A stretch of DNA of 59,536 bases from Chromatiales bacterium (GCA_027032075.1 JALVOC010000238.1:1-59536); one strand, 5' to 3'; numbered from the stretch's first letter, positions 18,502-30,653 are shown. The notes: generated from the sequence alone by a model not told the origin. Made by a program: numbers and translations.

Positions 18502-18981
18502 ATGAAATTGCCCGCACTGACCATCCTGCTGTTCTTCTACCCGGCGTTCCTTTGGGCGGACTTCGAATTGCCGCCCTACAGTCTTGCCTATGATCCCGCC
18601 CGCGATCCCTTTGCCGATGGGCGCGCAGCGCTTGAACTGGCCCGGCGCACCAACCGGCGGGTGCTGATTGAGGTGGGGGGTAACTGGTGTGTCTGGTGCC
18701 TCAAACTCGATGAATTTCTCCAGCGCAACGCCAAAGTGCGTGAGCAATTATACCGCCATTTTGTGGTATTAAAGGTCAATGTCAGCGAGGAAAACGATAA
18801 CCAGGATTTTATGGCAGGACTGCCGAAGGCAAACGGTTACCCCCACATGTATGTCACCGACAGCACGGGCCGGATCCTGATCTCCAAGGACACGGTGGAA
18901 CTGCTGGAGCAGCGGCGCTACTCCCAACGCCGCTTCCTGCAATTTATCGAAAAATGGAAAGTCCATGAGCAAAACCTCTAA
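18502..18981 (+). CDS. Exported thioredoxin-like protein with CVWC motif
   Basis: 159 residues. A signal peptide (MKLPALTILLFFYPAFLWA) is followed by a thioredoxin fold of the Thioredoxin_7/DsbD-gamma kind: ALELARRTNRRVLIEVGGNW then CVWC (63-66), VVLKVNVSEEND, and the cis-Pro loop as NGYPHMYVTDSTGRIL. Active-site cysteines are intact, so it is likely a periplasmic reductase or thiol-disulfide carrier. Its 3' end overlaps the next gene by 17 bases. The partner substrate is unknown; maturation of the following exported dehydrogenase-type proteins is an inference. Confidence 0.85.
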   Translation: MKLPALTILLFFYPAFLWADFELPPYSLAYDPARDPFADGRAALELARRTNRRVLIEVGGNWCVWCLKLDEFLQRNAKVREQLYRHFVVLKVNVSEENDNQDFMAGLPKANGYPHMYVTDSTGRILISKDTVELLEQRRYSQRRFLQFIEKWKVHEQNL

Positions 18982-19594
18982 ACCCGTTCCGCCCATCCCG
19001 GCCAAGGATACCTTTAGCCGGGCACACGCACGCTGGCAGGCAAATCCTGTCTCACGGCGGCGCTTCATACAAGGCATGGCCGCCCTCTCCGCCGGGCTGT
19101 TGGCGCCGTCACTTCCCGGCTGGGCAGCGCTAAAAAACAGCGGCACAAGTGAAGCCGACAAGGAACCGTGGCACACCCTGGCAGCCGTGCAAAACCACCT
19201 GTTTCCATCCGAAGCGGATTCTCCCGGGGCGCGGGAAATCAACGCCACCTCCTATCTTCGGGATTATCTGGCAGAGGAGGATACCGACGCAGAGGAGCGT
19301 GATTTTATTCTGAGCGGGCCCGCCTGGTTGAATGATCTGGCATTGAAACAATATCACAAACGATTTCCCAAACTGGATGAGAGCCAGCGGGAGGAATTGC
19401 TGCGCCGCATCTCACGCAGCAACGCAGGGGAAAACTGGCTGTCACTGTTGTTGCTGTATATTTTTGAGGCATTGCTGAGCGCACCCGTTTATGGCGGTAA
19501 CCCCAACGGTATCGGCTGGCGCTGGTTGCAGCACCAGCCCGGTTTTCCCCAACCGGATGCCGCACATACCTACCAGCAGTTGAAACGGCGATAA
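18965..19594 (+). CDS. Tat-exported gluconate 2-dehydrogenase subunit 3-like protein
   Basis: 209 residues. A long n-region carries a twin-arginine motif (SRRRFIQGMAALSAG) with a hydrophobic stretch ending GWAA, so folded export by Tat is expected. The mature part has TLAAVQNHLFPSEADSPGA, LLYIFEALLSAPVYGGNPNG and IGWRWLQHQPGFPQP, typical of the Gluconate_2-dh3 family, the small subunit of membrane-bound flavoprotein dehydrogenases. The expected catalytic partner, a GMC oxidoreductase, is encoded two genes downstream at 22020. Start overlaps the thioredoxin gene, indicating coupling. Confidence 0.88.
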   Translation: MSKTSKPVPPIPAKDTFSRAHARWQANPVSRRRFIQGMAALSAGLLAPSLPGWAALKNSGTSEADKEPWHTLAAVQNHLFPSEADSPGAREINATSYLRDYLAEEDTDAEERDFILSGPAWLNDLALKQYHKRFPKLDESQREELLRRISRSNAGENWLSLLLLYIFEALLSAPVYGGNPNGIGWRWLQHQPGFPQPDAAHTYQQLKRR

Positions 19595-19650
19595 ACAGCA
19601 GATTTTTGTTTATCCACAATGCAACACGAGAACAGGCTTAGACATCACTG

Positions 19651-22014
19651 ATGAACAGGACGAGAAACCTTCCTCCTTGTGTTTTTCCGACTTCTGCCAG
19701 GATCCTGCATGCCGCTATCCTGCAGGGACTTTTGTTCCTGTTACTGTTGATGGCTGTCGCCCCCCCCGTGCTGGCGGAAGGAATCGATACCAAGGCCTTG
19801 TCGAAAACCCTGAGCGGCATCGAGAAAAAACTCCCACGCAAGCATCATAATATCGACCAGCTCACGCTCCTGGCCGAAGAGGTGACAAATATCAAGGGCG
19901 AACTCAAAACATGTGTTATCGAACTTGAGCCTGAGGAGAAAAAAATCCGGCAGGTGCTCGACAGCCTGGGCAAGCCGTCAAAAAAAGAACCTGCAGAAGT
20001 GCGGCGCAAGCGCCGCGAAATCCAGCAAAAACTTACAAGCATCGAACAACAACTGGCCAGTTGCCGGGTTCTGATCCTGAAAAGCGATGATTTGCTGAAA
20101 AACATTCACGCGGCAACCAACAAACTCCTGGCACAAAAATTACTTGCACGCGGACCGGATATCGTTACGCTGCTGCGCGACAACTGGAACAAACCCTCCT
20201 TATGGTTTTCCGCCAGCCGAAGTTTCCTGCAGAAACACAGCGGCCTGGATCTGCTGTCCGCCTGGCAGCTGTCTCTTCTGCTGCTGTTACTGCTGCTCAG
20301 CATCGGCACGGGAGTGCTGCTGCGTCGTTTCCTTTGTACGCGCATCCGTCTCAAACAATGGAGCGATGATTTCACCAGCCTGTTCCTGCGCGCAAGCATT
20401 ACCACGCTGGCGCATTATGCGCCGCATCTTCTCGGAAGCACCACAGCCGCTGTCCTTTTTTATTACCTTACCGGCGATGCCCGTCCCATGCCGTTTATCA
20501 ATGTCGTGGCCTTCGGCCTGCCACCCTATTTTCTTTTCGTGGCCATTGTTCACCTGTTACTCGCACCGCCGCATCCGGCAACGCCGTTCCTGGATCTGCC
20601 GGAAAAACTGACACGCGCGCTGGCAACGCGCCTGCAGGTGCTGGCGCTCCTGGCCTTTCTCGGCTATCTGCTGTTCGCCACCCTGCTGGCGCAAAGCCTG
20701 CCTGAACCGGCATTGCTGATCACCCGCGCGGTATTCACCACCATTCTTATTTTCAATCTGCTCTGGGCGTTCAGCCTGGTGATGCGTTTACCACGTATGG
20801 CACGCATGCGCTGGCTGACCATCGGTGTCTATATCGCCCTGCTGGTGGCACTCATCATTGAAGGAATGGGATACCGCAACCTGTCACTGGCGCTGCTCAA
20901 GGATGTTCTGGGTTCCTTGCTCGCGTTTGGTTCGTTGCTCCTGCTGTCGCGACTGTTTCACGAATTGTACGACAGTCTCGAAACAGGCAAGGATAACTGG
21001 AGTAACAATTTTCGCAAGGCACTCGGCATCAAGGGCAGGGAAAACATCCCCGGCCTTGCCTGGCTGCGGGTAATCACCTCTCTGGCGCTGTGGACGCTGT
21101 TCGCCTATGTGTTGCTGCTGGTGTGGGATGTGTCCGATACCATTCTTCTTGAAATCCAGACCTATCTGACGCAGGGATTCAACCTCGGTTCGTTGCACAT
21201 TATCCCGGAAAAGATCGCCGGTGCGATTATCACCATTGCCATTATCATTCTGAGTGGTGGCTGGATGCGGAACCGCCTGGAGGCAAACTGGCTGAAAAAA
21301 ACACGCATGGAACGCGGTGCCAGGGAAGCACTGGTTACCATCACCGGCTATATCATCGTGGCGATCGCCTTTCTTGTCGGCCTCGGTGTGGCCGGTTTCG
21401 ATTTCGGCAGTCTGGCACTCATTGCCGGCGCCTTGTCGGTTGGTATCGGCTTCGGTTTACAGAATGTGGTAAATAATTTCATCTCCGGCCTGATCCTGCT
21501 GTTTGAACGCCCGATCAAAACCGGCGACTGGATTGTCGTCGGCGGAACGGAGGGATACGTCAAGCGTATCCGGATCCGCTCGACCCAGATCCAGACTTTT
21601 GATCGCGCGGATGTCATCATCCCCAACTCGGAATTGATTTCCAATCAGGTCACCAACTGGATGCTGCGTGATCCGCGCGGCCGCATTCGCGTACCGGTGG
21701 GTGTCGCCTATGGCACGGACACGCAAACCGTGAAAACCATTCTGGAGAGTGTCGCCGCGGAACATCCCGAGGTTATCGATAACGGCACTTCGCCAAAACC
21801 AAAAGTGCTGTTCCGCGCCTTCGGTGACAGCTCGCTGGATTTTGAATTGCGATGTTACATCCGCAACATCGACAAACGAATTCAGATCATCAGCGATCTC
21901 AACTTTGCGATTGACGCCGCCTTCCGCAAACACAACATTGAAATCCCCTTCCCGCAGCGGGATCTCCATATACGCGACTGGCCGGGCCAGCCACCGGCCC
22001 CATCGACGGATTAA
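19651..22014 (+). CDS. Large MscS-family mechanosensitive channel (MscK/YbiO-like)
   Basis: 787 residues. A signal peptide (ends VLAEG) precedes a periplasmic coiled-coil region (about 35-170), then several membrane segments and the C-terminal MscS module. The pore helix is readable as LIAGALSVGIGFGLQNVVNN followed by FISGLILLFERPIKTGDWI, with the beta domain (RIRSTQIQTFDRADVIIPNS) and the alpha/beta domain to the end. The fold suggests a tension-gated inner-membrane channel with extra N-terminal domains. It sits between the two presumed dehydrogenase subunit genes, 5 bases before the GMC gene. Confidence 0.92.
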   Translation: MNRTRNLPPCVFPTSARILHAAILQGLLFLLLLMAVAPPVLAEGIDTKALSKTLSGIEKKLPRKHHNIDQLTLLAEEVTNIKGELKTCVIELEPEEKKIRQVLDSLGKPSKKEPAEVRRKRREIQQKLTSIEQQLASCRVLILKSDDLLKNIHAATNKLLAQKLLARGPDIVTLLRDNWNKPSLWFSASRSFLQKHSGLDLLSAWQLSLLLLLLLLSIGTGVLLRRFLCTRIRLKQWSDDFTSLFLRASITTLAHYAPHLLGSTTAAVLFYYLTGDARPMPFINVVAFGLPPYFLFVAIVHLLLAPPHPATPFLDLPEKLTRALATRLQVLALLAFLGYLLFATLLAQSLPEPALLITRAVFTTILIFNLLWAFSLVMRLPRMARMRWLTIGVYIALLVALIIEGMGYRNLSLALLKDVLGSLLAFGSLLLLSRLFHELYDSLETGKDNWSNNFRKALGIKGRENIPGLAWLRVITSLALWTLFAYVLLLVWDVSDTILLEIQTYLTQGFNLGSLHIIPEKIAGAIITIAIIILSGGWMRNRLEANWLKKTRMERGAREALVTITGYIIVAIAFLVGLGVAGFDFGSLALIAGALSVGIGFGLQNVVNNFISGLILLFERPIKTGDWIVVGGTEGYVKRIRIRSTQIQTFDRADVIIPNSELISNQVTNWMLRDPRGRIRVPVGVAYGTDTQTVKTILESVAAEHPEVIDNGTSPKPKVLFRAFGDSSLDFELRCYIRNIDKRIQIISDLNFAIDAAFRKHNIEIPFPQRDLHIRDWPGQPPAPSTD

Positions 22015-22019
22015 ACACC

Positions 22020-23708
22020 ATGAGCCAAGATTCTGATTTTGACATCTGTGTCATCGGGAGTGGCGCCGGCGGAAGTCCGGTTGCCCTGACGCTCGCACAG
22101 GCAGGATATTCCGTGGTGGTGCTGGAAAAAGGCCCCTGGTTCAGGGAAGCGGATTTCATGAAGGATGAACTGGCCTGCTGCCGCCGCAGCACCTACACCC
22201 CACCTTTGAATGAAGAACAGCATGTCATTGAGGAGCCCAGCGAGGATGGCAACTGGTCGGCCGAGGCCACTTCCGAGTCAGGCTGGGATTTCTGGAACGG
22301 CAACTGTGTCGGCGGCTCCTCCAACTTTATGAGCGGTTACTTCTACCGCCTGAAACCTGATGATTTCCGCCTGCGCTCGGTATACGGTCCCATCGAGGGA
22401 GCGAATGTTGCCGATTGGCCCATTCAGTATGAAGATCTCGAACCCTATTACACCAAGGTTGAAAAAATCGTCGGGGTCTCCGGCCGGGTGGTCAAACACC
22501 CCCGGCAGGAACCCCGCTCCACGCCCGATTTTCCCTATCCACCCACGAGGGAAAATATCATCAGCCAGTGGATTGACCATGCCTGCAAAAAACTGGGGTA
22601 CCATTCATTGCCCACTCCACGGGCAATTCTTCCTCACGATGCGATGCAGCGAAAAGGCTGCGCCTATTCCGGTTATTGCGGCAGTTACGGTTGCAATACC
22701 GGCGCCAAGGGCAGCGCCCGCGCCGCCCTGCTGGATCGGGCAATCGAAACCGGTCACTGTGAAATCCGCACCCATGCCAAAGTATATCGTTTGCTCAGCA
22801 ACCACAAAGGCAAGGTGGTGGCGGCAGCATATTTTGATCGCAAGGGTACACCACAAAACGTCACTGCCCGGATCTTTGTCGTCGCCTGCCAGGCAATCGA
22901 GACCTCGCGCTTGTTGCTGAGTTCGCCGGGACCCTACCATCCCCACGGCCTGGGTAACAACCATCAGCAGGTGGGCCGCAACCTGTTGTTCTCCGCCGGC
23001 GGCAGCGGCCAGGGCACGATAGTCTATGCCAAACTCGATGCGTCAGAGGTTGAAGCCCTGAAGATCCGTGGCCCCTTTGTCAACCGCGGTTTGCAGGACT
23101 GGTATTATGTCGATGATCCCAAGGCAGGGCGCTTCAAGGGCGGCACCATCGACTTTCTTTTTCGCCACCCCAACGGCATCGCCCGCGCCAACAATCAAAA
23201 GTGGGACGATAACGGTGCGCTGCTGTGGGGCAAACCGCTGAAGCGCAAACTCGAGGCCTATTTCACCCAGGCCCGTTACCTGCGCTTCGAGGTCTTCTGT
23301 GACTGGCTGCCGACGAACAACTGCTTCGTCAGCCTCGATGGCCGCATCAAGGATAAATGGGGCTCACCCGTTGCCAAAGTCAGGGTTGGATATCACCCGC
23401 ACGATCTCAAGGTTGGGGAATACCTCTCGGCAAAGGCCATGAAGGTCTTGCGTGCCATGGGCGCGGAAGATATCTATCACAATGTCAGTGGTGATCCACC
23501 TGCCAACCTGCTGGCTGGCGGCTGCCGCTTTGGTACCGATCCGGCCACCTCGGTACTCGATCCCGATTGCCGCATGCACGACGCCGAAAACCTGTTCGTC
23601 ACCGATGGCAGCTTCATGCCCACCGGCGGCAGTGTACCTTACACCTGGACTATCTACGCCAATGCCTTTCGGGTGGCAGACAAAATCATTACTCAATTAG
23701 GTGGTTAA
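22020..23708 (+). CDS. GMC-family FAD oxidoreductase (gluconate 2-dehydrogenase large-subunit type)
   Basis: 562 residues. The N-terminus DFDICVIGSGAGGSPVALTL is the FAD-binding GxGxxG fold, with VVVLEKGPWF after it; NGNCVGGSSNFMSGYFYRLK is the GMC signature 1 region, a cysteine-rich stretch (GCAYSGYCGSYGCNTGAKGS) follows, and the C-terminus has MHDAENLFVTDGSFMPTGGS, a normal GMC active-site/FAD end. No export signal is present; enzymes of this type can be carried through Tat by the small subunit, here the product of 18965-19594. Substrate (sugar acid, sugar or alcohol) cannot be assigned. No cytochrome c subunit is nearby. Confidence 0.92.
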   Translation: MSQDSDFDICVIGSGAGGSPVALTLAQAGYSVVVLEKGPWFREADFMKDELACCRRSTYTPPLNEEQHVIEEPSEDGNWSAEATSESGWDFWNGNCVGGSSNFMSGYFYRLKPDDFRLRSVYGPIEGANVADWPIQYEDLEPYYTKVEKIVGVSGRVVKHPRQEPRSTPDFPYPPTRENIISQWIDHACKKLGYHSLPTPRAILPHDAMQRKGCAYSGYCGSYGCNTGAKGSARAALLDRAIETGHCEIRTHAKVYRLLSNHKGKVVAAAYFDRKGTPQNVTARIFVVACQAIETSRLLLSSPGPYHPHGLGNNHQQVGRNLLFSAGGSGQGTIVYAKLDASEVEALKIRGPFVNRGLQDWYYVDDPKAGRFKGGTIDFLFRHPNGIARANNQKWDDNGALLWGKPLKRKLEAYFTQARYLRFEVFCDWLPTNNCFVSLDGRIKDKWGSPVAKVRVGYHPHDLKVGEYLSAKAMKVLRAMGAEDIYHNVSGDPPANLLAGGCRFGTDPATSVLDPDCRMHDAENLFVTDGSFMPTGGSVPYTWTIYANAFRVADKIITQLGG

Positions 23709-23843
23709 GGAAGCGGGCTTGAATTCATCGGGATAAGCGACACAGATCAGGGAAATGCATTGATTCCTGTGACCGCTGGATTAATCTTAGTAATATAAGG
23801 AACAAACTGTTCTGAAAAGAATAAAAGCTAAAATCTGGCAATG

Positions 23844-23874
23844 ATACCAAATGACCTGGTATACGGAACGCCTG
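23844..23874. repeat. Short hairpin repeat related to the MITE inner hairpin
   Basis: ATACCA (23844-23849) pairs with TGGTAT (23857-23862), followed by ACGGAACGCCTG. The right part, CTGGTATACGGAACGCC, resembles CTGGTATTCGTAACGCC inside the element at 18196-18369. It lies in the 227-base gap between the GMC and Lon-like genes and could also slow transcription there. Confidence 0.5.
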
Positions 23875-23935
23875 TTTAGCCAACACAATCCAGTTTACTG
23901 ATATCGGTAAATGGCACTTTGGGTGATCAACTGTT

Positions 23936-26375
<2,440 letters not shown>

Positions 26376-26389
<14 letters not shown>

Positions 26390-27164
26390 ACCCGGCCGGG
26401 TTCTGGTGGCGCTGGACAGCACCATCGACAGCAAATCCACACTGCAGATTGCAGTGGAACTCTCCCGCTGTCTGCAAAGCCGGTTGCTGGGCCTGTTCGT
26501 CGAAGACATCAACCTGTTCAACCTTGCCGCCCTGCCCTTTTCCCAAAATGTCATCGACCCCAGCGGCATTTCCCGCAGCATGAACCTCCGCGGGCTTGAG
26601 CGTTCCTTGCAGTCCATGGCCCGGAATATGGAACATACGCTGCAACAGGTCGCCAGCCAGGCACGCATCGACTGGTCCTTTCAGGTCACGCGCGGTTATT
26701 TCTTCGCGGAACTGCTTTCCCATGCAGAGCAGCACGATCTGCTGGTGATCACCCGCCAGGTGAAATCCAACTACCTGGAACTGGCGATGACGCGTGACGA
26801 AAAACAACTCAAGGCGGAAACACAGAATACCGTCGCCATTGTCTTCGACGGCAGTCCCGCAGCCGAGGAGGCACTGCGCATTGCCGCAAAAAACAGCAGG
26901 GATATCAATAAACCTTTGCGTGTGCTGCTGCCCGGGAATCAGCCGGAATTACAGGAGAAAGCCCGCACCCTGCTGGATCCCTACGGCCTGGAGGTGGAAT
27001 TTGAGAACCTTGCGAATACGGATATCAGCACCCTTGCCACCGTCGCCAATAGCCGAAATAGCGCGCTGCTGATCATCGCCCTGGAAACCGGCGGTGAACA
27101 TCCCGAAAAATACTTCGAAGAACTGGCCACACAACTCCAATGCCCGCTGGTGGTGGTGCGCTGA
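26376..27164 (+). CDS. Tandem universal-stress-like protein
   Basis: 262 residues from the ATG preceded by ACAGGTGA. The N-terminal half is Usp-like (RVLVALDSTIDSKSTLQIAV, LLGLFVEDINLFNLAALPF), and the second half starts a new Usp-like strand (NTVAIVFDGSPAAEEALRIA) and ends CPLVVVR. The ATP loop is not obvious, so it is a divergent member. Overlap with the Lon-like gene suggests that the two proteins work together, for example the Usp protein as adaptor or sensor; this is inference. Confidence 0.75.
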
Positions 27165-27188
27165 TCCTTCCCGGGGAAAGGGCTCAAC

Positions 27189-28619
27189 TTATCCCTTGAT
27201 ACAGACGAGGGGCTCCAGATAGGCAACCTTGCGTGCCAGACCGGCATGGTCTGCCGCCTCCACTACCGCGCTTACGTCCTTGTAGGCTCCCGGTGCTTCT
27301 TCTGCAACACCACGCAAGCTGGGACTGCGGATCAAAATCCCGCGCGTGGCCAGATCATCCATCAGCTGCCGCCCCCGCCACTGTTTTTTGGCCTGATGGC
27401 GGCTCATTGCCCGCCCTGCTCCATGACAGGCGGAGCTGAAAGCACACGCTTCGCTTTCCTTCGTCCCGGCGAGAATGTAGGAGCCTGTCCCCATGGAGCC
27501 ACCAATCAGGACCGGCTGTCCGGCGGCACGATAGGCCTCGGGAATATCAGGGTGCCCCGGCCCAAACGCACGGGTCGCCCCTTTCCTGTGCACGTAAAGA
27601 GTGCGCTGGCGGCCGTCCACCTCGTGTTGCTCCACCTTGCAGGTGTTATGCGAAACATCGTAAATCAAGGACAAGCGCGCCTCTGCAAATACCCGCGCAA
27701 AGGCCTGGCGCGTAAGATGGGTGATGATCTGGCGATTGGCAAGGGCACAATTGATCCCTGCACGCATGGCGCCGAGATAATCCTTGCCGGTTTGTGAGTG
27801 GATAGGGGCACAGGCCAGTTCCCGATCCGGCAGGCGGATGCCGTGATCCGCCGCGGTGATGACCATGCTTTTGAGAAACTCCGTTCCGATCTGATGGCCC
27901 AGACCACGCGAACCGCAGTGGATGCTCACCAGCACATCATCCTCTGCCATTCCAAAGGCGGTGGCGATGCTCTTGTCGAAAACCCGGGCGACACGCTGAA
28001 CTTCAAGATAATGATTGCCGGAACCCAGTGTTCCCATCTCATCCCGCTGCCGTTTTTTGGCCTTGTCGGAAACCCGCGAGGGATCGGCAGCCGGCATACA
28101 CCCCTGTTCCTCGGTATACAGCAGATCGGTTTCCTCACCAAAGCCTTGCGCCACCGCCCAGCGGGCACCGCCGCGCAGCATCGCATTCATTTCCGCATTG
28201 CCAAGATGCAGGCGCCCGGTGCTGCCCAGACCGGCAGGAATATCGCGAAACAGCTGATCGGCCAGTTGTTTTTTGTACGCCTCGATGTCACGGGTTTTCA
28301 GGCCGGTACGCAGGGTGCGCACACCGCAGGAGATGTCAAAACCAACCCCGCCGGCGGAAATCACGCCGCCTTCTTCCGCGTCGAAAGCAGCCACACCACC
28401 GATCGGGAAACCGTAACCCCAATGCGCATCGGGCATGGCATAGGCCGCCTGCACGATTCCGGGTAACATCGCCACATTGCAGATCTGCTGGTATACCTTG
28501 TGATCCATCTCCTTCAGCAGATTTTCGTCCGCATAAATGACGGCTGGCACACGCATACCATTCCGTGGTGCGATATACCATCTGGTATCACTCTGTTTTT
28601 CCAGCAGATTTAGATCCAT
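27189..28619 (-). CDS. rtcB: RNA-splicing ligase RtcB
   Basis: 476 residues. RtcB joins 2',3'-cyclic-phosphate (or 3'-phosphate) and 5'-OH RNA ends using GTP and Mn. The metal site is visible as AMPDAHWGYGFPIGG and GGVGFDISCGVR (D95, C98), with SIHCGSRGLGHQIG, and the guanylated-histidine region VHRKGATRAFGPGHPDIPE and GGSMGTGSYILAG follow. It is the second gene of a minus-strand operon, 15 bases after archease. No rtcA or sigma54 regulator rtcR lies nearby. Confidence 0.97.
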   Translation of the reverse strand: MDLNLLEKQSDTRWYIAPRNGMRVPAVIYADENLLKEMDHKVYQQICNVAMLPGIVQAAYAMPDAHWGYGFPIGGVAAFDAEEGGVISAGGVGFDISCGVRTLRTGLKTRDIEAYKKQLADQLFRDIPAGLGSTGRLHLGNAEMNAMLRGGARWAVAQGFGEETDLLYTEEQGCMPAADPSRVSDKAKKRQRDEMGTLGSGNHYLEVQRVARVFDKSIATAFGMAEDDVLVSIHCGSRGLGHQIGTEFLKSMVITAADHGIRLPDRELACAPIHSQTGKDYLGAMRAGINCALANRQIITHLTRQAFARVFAEARLSLIYDVSHNTCKVEQHEVDGRQRTLYVHRKGATRAFGPGHPDIPEAYRAAGQPVLIGGSMGTGSYILAGTKESEACAFSSACHGAGRAMSRHQAKKQWRGRQLMDDLATRGILIRSPSLRGVAEEAPGAYKDVSAVVEAADHAGLARKVAYLEPLVCIKG

Positions 28620-28634
28620 TGCCCGAAAAGTTCC

Positions 28635-29069
28635 TCACACGTCAACCACGGTCTGGGCGCACCACAGACCATCATCCCGCTGCTTGACCTGCAGCATCGT
28701 ATAGGTTGCACCTTTTACCTCGACACCGAGCGGATGTTTTTCCGGATTGAGCGGCTCCCCCCAGGCCTGAGCAGTAAGCGCATGCCCCGCGAATTTCACC
28801 TTAAAGCGGCTGAACAACATACGCCGGGTAGCCATTTCAAAAATCACGGCATTAAGCCAGTCTACCAGGAGCAGCTCGTCATCCGGCGCTTCACAGGAGA
28901 ACTCGATCCGCTCCTTCGCCGCAACTTTTTCCGGCTGGGTGACAATCGCCGTCACCGCCAATGCTGCCTGCTCAAAAGCGGCCTCCTTGCTGGTAGCGAC
29001 GCCCCGCACGCCCACATCCGCTTCGTGTGCAAAATGTTCCCAAAAGGGCGTGATCATATTGTCTATCAT
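28635..29069 (-). CDS. Archease (RtcB activating protein)
   Basis: 144 residues from MIDNMITPFWEHF. Archease accelerates RtcB turnover and guanylylation. The family pattern is clear: WEHFAHEADVGVRGVATSKE at the start (His and Asp metal residues), then LLLVDWLNAVIFEMATRR, HPLGVEVKGATYTMLQVKQ and a C-terminal VVDV. The start is ambiguous: Met at 29057 or 29069, or a GTG at 29123 that adds 18 residues. The archease-rtcB order in one operon supports both calls. Confidence 0.92.
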   Translation of the reverse strand: MIDNMITPFWEHFAHEADVGVRGVATSKEAAFEQAALAVTAIVTQPEKVAAKERIEFSCEAPDDELLLVDWLNAVIFEMATRRMLFSRFKVKFAGHALTAQAWGEPLNPEKHPLGVEVKGATYTMLQVKQRDDGLWCAQTVVDV

Positions 29070-29212
29070 GGCTGCAGTAATCGCGTTTTCAAGTCGGTGC
29101 CCCTGCGCATCTCCGGATGCCACACCCTTTTGTTGATAAAATCATTCCGCATAGTATATTAAGGTAGATACAACAATAACCAGCTGAATATCGACCAACG
29201 GGAGGATTCAGG

Positions 29213-29872
29213 ATGAAAGACAAGATAATCGAAGCCTATAATTTCAGACATGCCTGCAAGGAATTCGATGCGGAACAAACCATTTCTGATGATGATTTTG
29301 ATTTTATCCTGGAAACAGCGCGATTATCCCCCAGCTCTTTTGGTTTTGAACCCTGGAAATTCCTGGTTGTGCAAAACCGGGAACTTCGCGAAAAATTAAA
29401 GGAACATACCTGGGGCGGAAAAAAGCAGATACCAACGGCAAGTCACCTGCTGGTAATACTCTCACGCAAGAGCTATTTCATGAAATATGACAGTCATTAC
29501 ATAAAAGACTTTATGCAAAATGTACAGCACCTGCCGGATGATGCCATCCAGACCAGACTTGGTTATTACGAGAATTTCCAGAAGAATGATTTCAAGCTGC
29601 TGGAAAGTGAAAGAGCCCTTTTCGACTGGGCCTGCAAACAGACGTACATCCCGCTGGCCAACATGATGACGGCCGCGGCGATGATCGGCATCGACTCCTG
29701 CCCGATGGAGGGGTTTGCCGCTGACAAAATCAACGAGGTGCTGCAAAGTGATTTTGCCATCGACACGGAAAAATTCGGTATCGCCTGCATGGTCGCCTTT
29801 GGCTACCGCAAAGCACCGCCTCGCCCGAAGACCCGGCAAACGATGGACAAAATCGTGACATGGTTTAAATGA
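29213..29872 (+). CDS. NAD(P)H-dependent nitroreductase family protein
   Basis: 219 residues with an excellent ribosome site (GGGAGGA). FMN-binding family features: NFRHACKEFDAEQTISDDDF at the N-terminus, ARLSPSSFGFEPWKFLVV, and near the C-terminus CPMEGFAADKINEVL followed by GYRKAPPRPKTRQ. This matches NfsB/YdgI-like flavoenzymes that reduce nitro or quinone compounds. It stands alone, divergent from the archease-rtcB operon, so no physiological substrate is suggested. Confidence 0.92.
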   Translation: MKDKIIEAYNFRHACKEFDAEQTISDDDFDFILETARLSPSSFGFEPWKFLVVQNRELREKLKEHTWGGKKQIPTASHLLVILSRKSYFMKYDSHYIKDFMQNVQHLPDDAIQTRLGYYENFQKNDFKLLESERALFDWACKQTYIPLANMMTAAAMIGIDSCPMEGFAADKINEVLQSDFAIDTEKFGIACMVAFGYRKAPPRPKTRQTMDKIVTWFK

Positions 29873-30428
29873 TCAACCGTCACCCTATACCATCCATCAT
29901 AATATTTTATGGAGTTGATAAACTGTTGATATATACGGGGGATTGAGCCCGCGGTGCCTTGGCCTCGCCCGGCCCGATGCCGTTGTTGCCACGCGGTTTT
30001 TGATCGTTGCTTCGGCCCTTGCCCGCTTCCCCTTTTGCAACTATCTGTTTTACGGTATTTTTTTATCAAAAAGAGGAAGGCGGCAACGGCTAGGGCTATC
30101 TGGTGTGCCTTCAACGCAATGCCGGCAGGCGAAATACACTCTCTGCCGGATCGGATGAGGCTGGCAGGATTTAACGTCGACGGATCGCTTTTTACAGGAT
30201 GGGGATAAAATGACGCGACAACGTTTTTATTTCGGTATGTTTATATTACAATTTTAGTACTGCATCTGCACAAGGGTTCCGCCCCCTTGATTCGATATAC
30301 TCTCTGTACCAAACGGATTGCCGCAAAGCAGTTGATGTGCCAGAAAAGGGAGCCGGAACAGCCTGATTAGCCGTTATTGTTGCCGCAACACCCCTGTCTG
30401 TCTGACCCGGGACGAATAAGGATTGACG
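29873..30428. other. Long intergenic region without a recognised gene
   Basis: No frame looks like a known protein. A 7-base hairpin CCGGCAG (30122-30128)/CTGCCGG (30143-30149) is present. The part near 29950-30080 has minus-strand sequence rich in Arg and Gly codons that might be a transposase relic, but nothing can be named. AAGGA at 30416-30420 serves the next gene. Confidence 0.4.
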
Positions 30429-30653
30429 GTGAATTTCTTTCAGAACAAACACAAATGTATGGTGCGCGCGGGTTCAGAATACCGCACGCACAAGGATCGC
30501 TTTTTCTATATCAAGAAACAGGGATGGTTTTTTTATACGCGTAGTGATATCGAAATGTTTGAAGGCATCGAAAACCATCGCGGGGTAATGGGGCCATTCC
30601 CAACCAAAGCCGATGCGTTTAAACATTTGACACAGCTGATCGGTAAAAACTGA
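30429..30653 (+). CDS. Small DUF6316-like protein, copy 2
   Basis: 74 residues from a GTG start (AAGGA 8 bases upstream); an ATG at 30459 is the alternative. It shares with the protein of 6303-6536 the order arginine-rich start, RFFYIKKQGWFFYTRSD, then GPFPTKADAF and a terminal helix. DUF6316-like proteins are of unknown function. The two copies are only distantly similar overall, so an old duplication or separate acquisition is likely. A MITE-like element follows 50 bases downstream. Confidence 0.6.
   Translation: MNFFQNKHKCMVRAGSEYRTHKDRFFYIKKQGWFFYTRSDIEMFEGIENHRGVMGPFPTKADAFKHLTQLIGKN

Noticed and set aside
29943-30114. IS transposase C-terminus on the minus strand
   Set aside because: Arg-rich residues look vaguely like a transposase tail but no catalytic or conserved motif is present.
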